A DNA stretch of 60,000 nucleotides from contig NW_019091385.1 in the NCBI RefSeq assembly GCF_001949145.1, positions 1,742,046 to 1,802,045 on the forward strand, written 5' to 3'. The stretch is from Acanthaster planci. Lineage: Eukaryota > Echinodermata > Asteroidea > Valvatida > Acanthasteridae. This document shows, in pieces, positions 51,298 to 60,000 of this stretch; within the stretch, counting starts at the first letter, position 1; each line of letters starts with the position of its first letter. The position numbers and the translations under genes were made by a program. The notes beneath the pieces are model-generated. The model made no database searches. It saw only the letters and a program-made list of their open reading frames with translations, and was not told the DNA's origin.

Positions 51298-51489
51298 CCG
51301 AGCTGGACCAAGAAAGGGCGCAATTTTCTGAGCAACGCAGGCTCTTTTGGCAGGAACAGGCTTCGCTGGTTCACAAACGACTATGAAATGCACGCGTTTC
51401 GGTCGCATCGCTTCCAACAAAATGAGCACTCCCAACCGACATGGCTCTTTTCCACCGATGAGGAGGTGCTTCTGCTTGAGGCGGATAGA
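51298..51489 (-). repeat. Unclassified dispersed repeat, copy 3
   Basis: On the minus strand it reads CTCAAGCAGAAGCACCTCCT at one end and GCGCCCTTTCTTGGTCC at the other, and it is about the full length of copy 1. It keeps the central TCGTTTGTGAACCAGCGAAG block that copy 2 has lost. Confidence 0.85.
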
Positions 51490-54400
51490 TAGTCCTTTCT
51501 CTCATGGTCCTTTTCGTTTGGTCTACTCAAGTGGTCAGCGTGCTACATTTGAAAAACAAAAATAAGCTCTTAGATTGTAAGGTCGGAGAGGGTCTGAATT
51601 GTATTGTCACCTTCAGTTAAGCCCAAGGCAGAGATTTGTCTGAGAAGAATTTGTTTTCTTATATATTAGAGGTCGCGCAGGTGCCTACATGGGCATCGTG
51701 TCAGTCTGCGAGGATGTGCTCAACGCATGCCCGAAGACCGAGGAGCGCTTGGACTTTGGCACTGGAAACAAGCTCAGGGGCTTGCGCAAAGTATCTCCAT
51801 GTTGCTGTGCCATTGGTGTTGTGTTTGTGCCTTTACTGCCGGGGCCCAGTCCGGATCTTCATCGATTAACCCCGGTATAAGAAGCTGTGAAAACAGACAC
51901 CGCCAAGATTAGGGGCATAGATGTTCCTATTTTTGTGTGTTTGCGAAAGAAAGCATGGAAAATCGCACTGCAAACCAGCTTTGTGATGATGTGGCTTCGT
52001 CTGTTTGATCAATATCCATGCGAATAAACAAGTCGCGAGTTTCTAAGCCCGTCAAAATGGACCAAAGCATGCCACAGGGAAGAACCTGTCAGGAAGCCTT
52101 AGAAAGTGAAGTCGAATAGATTTCAGGCCTCTGTCTCTTTGTTATTCTCATACTCTATATAAAGAAGATCCCGGTCAGGGAAATGAGAATAACAGGTGAT
52201 TTTCTTTTCTTAATGCTGCAAGTGAAAGGTATTTCAAAATGGCAGTCAAAAGTAAAATGTATTATTTATACTCTCTGTTACTTTAAAGCAAAGTTTGGCC
52301 ATGGAAGCTGAAATGGCGAAATAAACTTTTGGATAGGGGTATACAAAATACAAATAGATGAACCGTAGATCAATTTAATCACATTTACACAACAATTTCC
52401 GAAAACTTTCCTCCTGCGTATGCCCCCCATAAGGTACTGCCTGCTAGAGTCTGGTGAGTTAAGAAGCATTAACAGAGGCGACAGACATGCCATTTCGTCA
52501 TTACGGTGAAAACACTTTTTTTGGCATATCGGCATCAGTTGCGATAGCTGAGTATATAAATCCGATACTATGGTCGCCTACAAAGTGTGACAAATCAGTG
52601 TCCGGACAAGACAGGTGCTGGTCAGATCGCGTAGTATTTGACGCGGTAATTCTCGATGATCTAATGGCAAGACAGTCGGTCTCCACAGAGATTCGATTAC
52701 TTGTATTTGGTTTCAAATACAGGTGTTGCGTTAATCGCCCTTCCAAATGTCAACCTGTTTGGGGAGTGTTTAAAACATAGCGGTATCCTTTGGGGACTTG
52801 TGCGGCGACAACAGCGGCTTATTCCAAAACATGACCGAGCTCAACGCGTGGGATTTTGTCGGAAAAATCATTAAAATTAAAACCGAATTTTTGACAATTC
52901 TTGTGAGTCACTATCAATTATATAACTTCCTAAACTTTACTGGGTTTAGTAGCTCAAGTCCATACACGCTTTCTAGAATGTCAACATCATTGTCATAAAA
53001 CGACTTATAGTGGGCGATTGTAATGCCACTGTGAAAAAAAACGCTATCTGGTAATTTTATTCAAGCAATGTTCACGCTGTAAAGGCTTCACATCTTTCAC
53101 AGACCACCTACCATAGTCACTCCAAGTTACTCGTGCTTTTCTGAAATTGTGTCTTGTATCATTCAGCAGACCTGCAATATAAGAAGATACACGCTCCATT
53201 TGAGCTAGCTCTAATTGTGAAGACATTGACACGAAACATGATTCAACACCCGAGGTAGCGTTTTTACCGGATGTTGTTATTTTTGCCAGAGGTATCAGTT
53301 TTTTGTTTTTCGAATCTCTATTCTTTCTTGATAAGGCTTAAACCAACTCAAGCAAATGCTATTTTCACAGAAATTGAAAGGAATTTCGTGAAAAAATAAA
53401 TGTGACAATACCTTCCCATTTTGTGAATGTAATTCTTTTGAATGTTCATCCAAAAAAAATTACCTGACATTCCACTGAAATTCATTTTAAAACTTTTTTA
53501 TTGAAATTGATAAAAAACAGGCCCAACGGCATAAAACTTTGGCGATTCTTGGTAACGAAGCACCGTGATACGGTCATCAGTCATTGCGCTTACTCCGCGG
53601 AGCTACATTGTGGGAGATACAAGTCGTAATTCAATGCTCTCTGCCCGCAATAACCCCGTGTCAGTGTTACCCACAGCACTGTTAAGTTACGGCTGTCATA
53701 AGTTGAGTTTAGACCCCCTTTTATTGAGGTCTGGAGTCATCGTTTGAGGGACATTGACACTGAATTTATTGATCAACCTGTCTCTTCGAGCGGCAAATTT
53801 ATGATTTAATTAAACCCCATTTCAACTGTTCACGCTTTGTGTCTTGTTTGGCGTCAGTTCGACAGTAAGGTTCCTGCAGCAAAATGAGGCGTACTGCCGG
53901 CGATTCTAGCGTGCAATGTAACGGTAAGCTAAGAGGTGTTCGAGCGGGAGGAGTCTTCCTTTAAAGAACAAAAATGAAAAAATAGAGTGGCATAAACTGA
54001 ACGTAATAGTGAAGTGAATTATTTGTAGTCAGTTTAAAAGCTCCAAAGAGGCCACAAGTAGCACTGTAGTTTTGTGCAGACCTGGAGATTGGTGTAAGAG
54101 CAGTGTCTATGATTCCCTGCATTTTAATTAGCATGGTTTGTGGTTGTCAAAATATTCGGCAGATTTCCCATGGAAAATGTATTGCAATGTTACTCACGGG
54201 GAAAGCTTGACTTAGGGTCCTGCCAGACTTGCATACTAGGTACATCCATAGTGCATCTATTCCATCATTTGCGTGTTTATACTGGTTGTATATTTGGAGG
54301 GAAACAAAACAAGCATAACGTAGTTCATGTTACATCTATCTGATAGGCCTAATCATAGGAAAGTTGTTCGTAAATCATAGTAAAATATGACCTTTATCTT

Positions 54401-57400
54401 TACATACAATCATCGTCTTTGCATGTTGCATGTGCTGAACTTTCAGTCAAAGATCAAGAAACAATTTCGTTTGCCGTGCAAACTCGATGAGCTCGGCAGT
54501 GGAGCCTTTCACGTGTACGTGCGCGCCCGATAAAAACCACAGACCGCCAAGCGAGGAAGATTTATATTTTTCAATCATCTTCCAGGAAGTCGGTCTCGTC
54601 GGCTGTATTCTAGTCAGTGACCCTGTTACGGATCGTCAACGTTTGGATGGCTGTTTTTTCCCAAGTCCACGGGCCAATACTTTCGACAAAGCAATCGAAG
54701 CCTTGTTCGATGACCTGGATTCTGTTGCAACATCACCGAGACAAATTGCGACAGGCATCGTGACAGCATGGGGGGAAATCGTTGTGGCTTAACATGACAA
54801 TTAGCAACGCTTGATAGGGCGAGTGAACGACGGAAAGTTTCTGTACCGAGACAAGCTTTAACTTACTACATGCACTCCTAGTTACTTCTCGCATTGGTTC
54901 ACTTACTGCTTTACTAAATTAATATTCCCACGGCACTTATACGTGCAGTCGTGTTTGTACAGCCCTTGATAATAATTGTAATATTGTTTCAGACCACCCT
55001 GGTGGTGGGGAGCTGCTGGTGTTCTGTAAGCACCAGAGGCTATGAAAGATGATGGTTTTGAACAAGACATTTCCGTGTCATCGTTGTGTCTATTTGCAGC
55101 GAAGAGTAATGAAGAAATTTGCTGCTTAAGAAATTCTTATCCTCTCTCGAGCGAGATTGAGGTCTCCTTGCCCTGCCACACGGCATGAGACAGATCAGGT
55201 GACACCCGTTAGCTTGAGATTCTCGTACGCACGTAGTGAAATGCTGAGCGTGGACCGGAGGCGGCAGCCTATGTGCAGTTGAACTAATATTGACGCTCGA
55301 CCCAAAACATCCGAAGTACATTCTCCCTTATCGTCTTGAACTCCGGCAATGTGTGAATGTGCGCAATCCAGGCAACCAGATGGAAGTTGGAAAGTATGAC
55401 AAGGTCGTTGAGTATCTGGCAGATTGGTTTGCTTTGTCCAAAAGTTATGCGCCCTTCTTCCGCCGCCATGCGCGCGTGGGGGGTCGCGAGGTTGACACAA
55501 GGGAGAGTTTCCAAACGGTAATGAGAACGAGATATGTCGCGGTCAGTCTGGGGCCCAGCGGAGTGAAGCGGTGTATTGACGGGCGCGCGTGCCGCAATGA
55601 TCCCGAAGCGCCGGAGTGACGGATTGGCAACGTTTCCCTAACGAGGCAAAAACGGACGCTTTAAAGGGGACTTTATAAACACAGAGAGCTTCTCTGATAG
55701 GAAGCCTATCAAAGCCAGGGCCTGATTCGTGCGTTTTCTTTTGGGTGATTTGTAAGATACCGATGCAGCATCACTCATGTTGACACCCATCACTCAGGCC
55801 ATTTTAGTCTCAAACTTCTACGGTAGCCTCGTATCTAACAATAACCTCTCTAAATTTATACTTCACTCTATCCATTCGACGGAGCCAACATTCCAGTGAG
55901 GTTGAAGCAAGCGGCTTTTATGCCAAGCACTCTCGAGTTATAAAAAGTTGCGAAATTTAATATGACAGAGTACATGTACATGAACAGTTACACGTCGTGT
56001 TGGGAATTTACAAAAAAAGTGATTATGTAGAGCGAAGGAGGCACGACCAATTTGTCAACACTTTACCCTCAACCATAAACGTATTAGGCCCTCTGTAACA
56101 AACAACTACTTGAACTTCGCGGACGTAGGCATGAATCAATAAATAGGCCCCGGATGAAAGAAGGAGCGATCTCAGTAAACTAAGCGTCAGAAGATAGTGA
56201 GCACGGCATGAGCGATCAAGTGAGCAGCCGCCTGAGCTAAACAACTCCAACAATTACGCTCCTCGACGGCTAACCCTGCTTAATGATTAACAAGAAATCG
56301 GCACCTTTATCCACGTGCGCTGCCCACCATCAGGCAGCGGCTCGCAGCCAGCTAGGCATGAAGTGTCATTGTCAAATTCGCCCGTAACGGCCCTTGAATC
56401 GCCCGAAAGGTCGAGTGCTGGCAATGTAGGCGACTAATGTTCCTTATCTTGGATGTAATGGCCGCTTCATTGACAATTACCCTCCCTAGCTGCAGAGAAC
56501 TTACCAAGAAATGAAATGTAAATTGCAGACCCTCCAAACATTGTATTGGCGATTATATAGGGCACCCAGACGGCGTTCTGTCGGAGGAACGGATCGGATT
56601 TGTCGCCAGATGTCAAACAGATCCTATATCTGGTGGCCACATATCACTTTGATTGGTTCATAAAATTCAAATAGCAGAGGTCATATCAGGATGTAAAATT
56701 GATTAAAAAAAATTTGCTCCGGGTAAATTGTTAATTTGTATCCACAAATTGTGCGTCTTTCTTCATTAATCGGTGACCTGACTCGGTAACCTTTTGATTT
56801 AAAAGCACAGACCTGGGGTTAGCATTCAACAGCTTCCCCATGTACATAACAGCTAGGAGCGTCTTTCTACACTAACATATCAACCCATCGTAGTTTTCCA
56901 CCGATTGGGGAATTCACGCTCATCGTGCAATAATGTATACTAAGAATTAAGGCCCTGAAGTTTCACTCAACAGAAGTCGTAGCCTGCAAACACTTAAACT
57001 TAGTCCATGCATGTTTATGACAAACACATTCAGGCGAGCAGGGATTGAAGTCGGACGGTCAGCATATCATTCTGCCAAGACCGAGTAGGGAAATAGGCGA
57101 GGTTTTCTCTGTGTCACATGTGGCTTGCCTATTTGAAATCCATGAACGTAAAGCACATTTATACGGTAGGGCAATCTCACCGTAGATAAGCCGGATAGGA
57201 TATTGAAGCGTGTGGAAGTTTTGACCATTTTTTTATCGTGCAGTAACAGTGTTTGTAGTTTTTTGCTTGTAGGAATCGGTGATGCGTATGTTTGAAAGAT
57301 TTATTTTGTCTTTTAAAACGTGATTCTCCTCATGCCTCCCCCAACACAAAGCCACTCTTAAAAAGAGTTAACGCTTCTGATCACTTCTTAGCGGAGAAAG

Positions 57401-58900
57401 ACTAGTCGCAAAATTAAAAACATTCGGAGATGAAAAGAAAAAAGGCACCAAGTCCCACCGCGGCTCGTGATTGAAATTGTCCCATGTGGGTTTAGTAATT
57501 CAATTACAGCCTCAATCGCAATTGATATAATTGTCGCCTGCATCCTTGATTGCTCAACTTATAATTCGCGGCACGTACTTCAAATAACATCCGCTTCTGC
57601 ACAACGGAGAAAGAGCAGAGCTCCGATTTGTTGGCAGAGAAATTGAAATAGATTTCCATGTGGAAAACTTACTTGTAGTTCGACATAAAACAATGGAAGG
57701 CTGAATGTGTCCTTTAATGCCCAAGACGTTAACACAAAATTTATGATTAAGGAGTAGAAAAGAAAACTAAAACAAACAAATAAAAAAAACAAATAAACAT
57801 AGACTAATTTAATGTAAAACAAAAAAGAAACTTCCAGTGGCCTAAAGTAGGCATTATTTCCCATTTAAATGTATGTACCATAGTCAAGTTCTGACAGAAT
57901 TGGACTTTAGCACGTACTGCATGACAACTAATCAATCTTGAGAGATTTGCACAAAATTAAATAACTCATGTATTTTCCATTTTTTTTTTAAATTATGACA
58001 TATAGCACATTACTAACGAAGAAACTGCTTCTTGGGGAGGGGTTTCCATGATGGGACGTCCCACTTCTGTCATCTGGTAGACACATAATTATCCCACGTC
58101 AACTGACGTGTGGTTTCTGTCAATTATGATTTTGCTGCGGGCCATAAAGGACGCAGTGTAGGGAAAACGTGAGCTGCTTACATCAGCAGCAATCTTGTCC
58201 GATTCTCCAACTTTTGCCTTGAATTACCGTTGATTTAAAGAGACAATATAGTGAATTAATTCTGTTTTATACAATGAAATTCCTGTAAAGGCGTGCTTTA
58301 CTGGTGTTTATGTAAACGCGTATCCTGAGATACTATGACATGTGACAACATGCGATGAGAAAGTGTTTGTCTTCAAAATCATTTTGTGACGGACAAAGTC
58401 ATCTGTTATTTTGGCTGTTGGTTAATAATTGTTAAACCTCAAATCAGCGAATCGATTTGGCACGTAAGCACAAACAAATTGCACCATAATTGTGACCTTT
58501 CTAGTCCCGCGATGGTCAGAGACTGAAAGAAGTGGCGGTTATTGGAAAAGAGGTAGAGACTCAAAACGAGGCGAACGTCGCCTTTTCTCGCTGGATAGAG
58601 GAGCGATCGTGTTGTCATTATCATGCGAACGACATACCCGACATTGTCTTCTGGCTCTTCTGTGAGGCAACGTGAAATTTCGGTAACAAGGCCGCATTAA
58701 TTAGTGAAATCTAAGACATGTCATCTCAACTCAGCAGCAACCCTGCAATGCTTGAATGGTTGGTTTCTTCTTTATTCCTTCCTTCCCCTCCCGAGACTGT
58801 CATCTGGGCGCAAATTATTCGCAGGAGCGTGCATGCCTCGGTCGTTATTGATAATTGCGTGAATGTTAACATGATCTCGTCAGATTGCATATTATAGTTT
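51490..58900. other. Intergenic, no gene recognised
   Basis: About 7.4 kb upstream of the GPCR promoter region. It includes an 11-bp perfect inverted repeat (52,141-52,193), a 101-codon ORF of unknown nature (54,487-54,792) and a GC-balanced, homeobox/Sox-site-rich stretch (56,270-56,480) that could be regulatory. Confidence 0.5.
52141..52193. repeat. 11-bp perfect inverted repeat
   Basis: GTTATTCTCAT (52141-52151) and ATGAGAATAAC (52183-52193) are exact reverse complements with a 31-base loop. The loop contains CTATATAAAG, a TATA-box-like sequence. Confidence 0.85.
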
Positions 58901-59266
58901 CGATTAGCGGCGCGCCGGGGAGTGGGGACCGTGACGGACAACCTGATGCAAGCGACATCTGACCTCGATGGCAGCTGGGGTGTGGGGAGGTTTGTAGGGG
59001 GCGCTTCACACGCCGTTGGTGGTTGCTGATTGGACGATCACTCGGTCCGGTGATGTCAGGGTGGGCTGAGTGCGATCGGAGCACGCGGTCAATCACATTT
59101 CCCGCTTGCGACAGTATGCAGGGGAAGAGTGTTTGCAGAGACTTGTGAGTTGCCGTTTACGCTACTGCTCTCGAACTGCAGCATCTAGTGGTTGTGCGTG
59201 ATTTGGCTGGATTTGATTGCTCAAGTCAAGGCATCGCATTTCCAATTGGATATTGTTGTTTTCAAG
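58900..59266 (+). promoter_or_regulatory. Candidate promoter and non-coding first exon of the GPCR gene
   Basis: The region is more GC- and CpG-rich than its surroundings (GGCGCGCCGGGG at about 58,909). It contains an inverted CCAAT box (ATTGG, 59,029-59,033) and a CRE-like TGATGTCA (59,051-59,058). A possible donor, AAG|GTGCGT, lies after 59,266 and a possible acceptor, GTCTTTACAG, ends at 59,432. A short leader intron is therefore conceivable. No transcript evidence is available; this is inference from motifs. Confidence 0.3.
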
Positions 59267-59445
59267 GTGCGTCTTTGATGAAGTTCTGAATCGAGAGTCA
59301 AAAATGCAACTCCCTCAGAGATGTTACTTTAAGCTGTAGTTATCAGCAAGGTCACTGAATTCATTATTATACGGCTCTTTGTTGTTTTCATTGTTGTCTT
59401 GAGTGAATTTTTTGTCATTGGTGTCTTTACAGAAAGGCAGTCAGC

Positions 59446-59496
59446 ATGTTGGACATCACTCAGATTGAGCCTCGAAACATGGCGGGTGGTATTTGA
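59446..59496 (+). other. Upstream ORF, 16 codons, in predicted GPCR leader
   Basis: ATG at 59446 opens a 16-residue frame (MLDITQIEPRNMAGGI) closed by TGA at 59494-59496. Directly after, at 59502-59507, ATGTGA is a start codon followed at once by a stop. If the leader is transcribed as predicted, both would precede the GPCR start and could dampen its translation. Confidence 0.45.
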
Positions 59497-59578
59497 CTGA
59501 AATGTGATCTTGTCGAGGACTCGGCTCCATCGTTTTCAAGTGAAACTGTTGTAGACAATTGAGGTATCAGAAGCCACC

Positions 59579-60000
59579 ATGAATCAGTTGGACGATCAGG
59601 CTAACCTGACCTCAGACTTGGCCTATTGGAACAACTCACAGGAGTTTTCCTGGGGACACCTGGGGTCAGAGTATTTCGACACCGACTGTGCGGTCTACAT
59701 TCACCCCGTGGTGAAGGTCTTCTTGGCCGTAACCTTCATCCTGACCATTGTCATCTCGGGCGTCGGGGACAGCCTCTTGGTCTTCATCATCCTGTTCCAC
59801 AAGCGCCTGCGGACCGTCACCAACCTCATGATTGCCAATCTGGCCGTTTCGGACGCCCTGATGGCCCTCCTCAGTGCGCCCTTCACGCTGCACTATTACA
59901 TGACCGATAACTGGGCCTTCGGCAGCGTCATGTGCCGCTTCGTCGGCACCGTGAAGAACGCGTCCTTGTTCGTCTCGGTCAACACACTTCTCGTCATAGC
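59579..60000 (+). CDS. Rhodopsin-class GPCR, prokineticin-receptor-like, N-terminal part (cut by window end)
   Basis: A seven-helix plasma-membrane receptor for an unknown, probably peptide, ligand. The start ATG sits in a strong context (GCCACCATG). 140 full codons are visible. Residues 1-42 are an extracellular N-terminus without a signal peptide, with two N-glycosylation sequons (NLT at 9, NNS at 18). TM1 spans about 45-70, then intracellular loop HKRLRTVTN. TM2 (LMIANLAVSDALMALLSAPF, 83-102) has the LAxxD aspartate. NWAFGSVMC holds the extracellular-loop Trp and the TM3 disulphide Cys119. TM3 runs to VNTLLVI. The loop and TM2 resemble prokineticin receptors (LRNLTNLLIANLAISD). The TM1 motif reads GVGDSLLV, so the nearly invariant Asn 1.50 is Asp. 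DRY, TM4-7 and the tail lie beyond the window. GPCR class is secure; subfamily is by eye and could be another peptide receptor. Confidence 0.92.
   Translation, partial: MNQLDDQANLTSDLAYWNNSQEFSWGHLGSEYFDTDCAVYIHPVVKVFLAVTFILTIVISGVGDSLLVFIILFHKRLRTVTNLMIANLAVSDALMALLSAPFTLHYYMTDNWAFGSVMCRFVGTVKNASLFVSVNTLLVI

Noticed and set aside
55195-55619. Overlapping ORFs of about 100 codons on both strands.
   Set aside because: Both strands are open in the same GC-richer segment, which points to composition and not to coding.
57037-57090. Minus-strand tRNA-like sequence with a TGGCAGAATG A-box-like motif and a GACTTCAATCC B-box-like motif.
   Set aside because: The boxes are only about 25 bases apart, too close for a tRNA, and the B box is imperfect. 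At most it is a shortened SINE remnant.
59626-59910. 94-codon + strand ORF and two minus-strand ORFs over the GPCR exon.
   Set aside because: These are other-frame shadows of the receptor exon, open because of its GC-rich third positions.

Overview
The window reads as eukaryotic, animal nuclear DNA: intron-rich, AT-rich outside exons, with standard GT-AG splice sites, two AATAAA polyadenylation signals and degraded transposon remnants. The best fit is a marine invertebrate deuterostome, perhaps an echinoderm. I infer this from the TAF1 and receptor sequences and from the many TACATGTA and AGGCCT palindromes. I cannot fix the species.

Layout. (1) Bases 1 to about 23,390 hold the 3' half of TAF1, the largest TFIID subunit, on the + strand. 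Thirteen coding exons (1114-22408) join in frame to give 747 residues plus stop. In order they encode the end of the central domain, a CCHC-type zinc knuckle, a basic nuclear-localisation-like stretch, two bromodomains and a very acidic tail. The upstream TAF1 exons lie before the window. One intron is 10.5 kb and contains a 276-base assembly gap (12357-12632). Introns also carry a LINE fragment (1350-1763) and a tRNA-derived SINE (around 20,405-20,490). (2) Bases 23,391 to about 58,900 form a roughly 35 kb gene-poor region in which I find no convincing protein gene. It holds a pair of about 240-bp inverted-repeat arms (35,380-36,600) with GATC-rich tracts beyond both arms, a degenerate minisatellite, a dispersed repeat present three times (42,061; 43,744; 51,298), a small MITE-like element (40,362-40,494) and several hairpins. 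(3) Bases 59,579-60,000 hold the start of a rhodopsin-class GPCR on the + strand, closest by eye to prokineticin receptors. It is cut by the window edge inside TM3. A plausible promoter and a leader with upstream ORFs precede it.

The two genes have unrelated roles (general transcription and cell-surface signalling) and look like independent neighbours. I found no clearly new multi-gene system. The observations most worth a second look are: the substituted motifs in TAF1 bromodomain 1; the N1.50-to-D change in TM1 of the GPCR; the start-stop element in the GPCR leader; the inverted-repeat/GATC structure; and the unclassified three-copy repeat.
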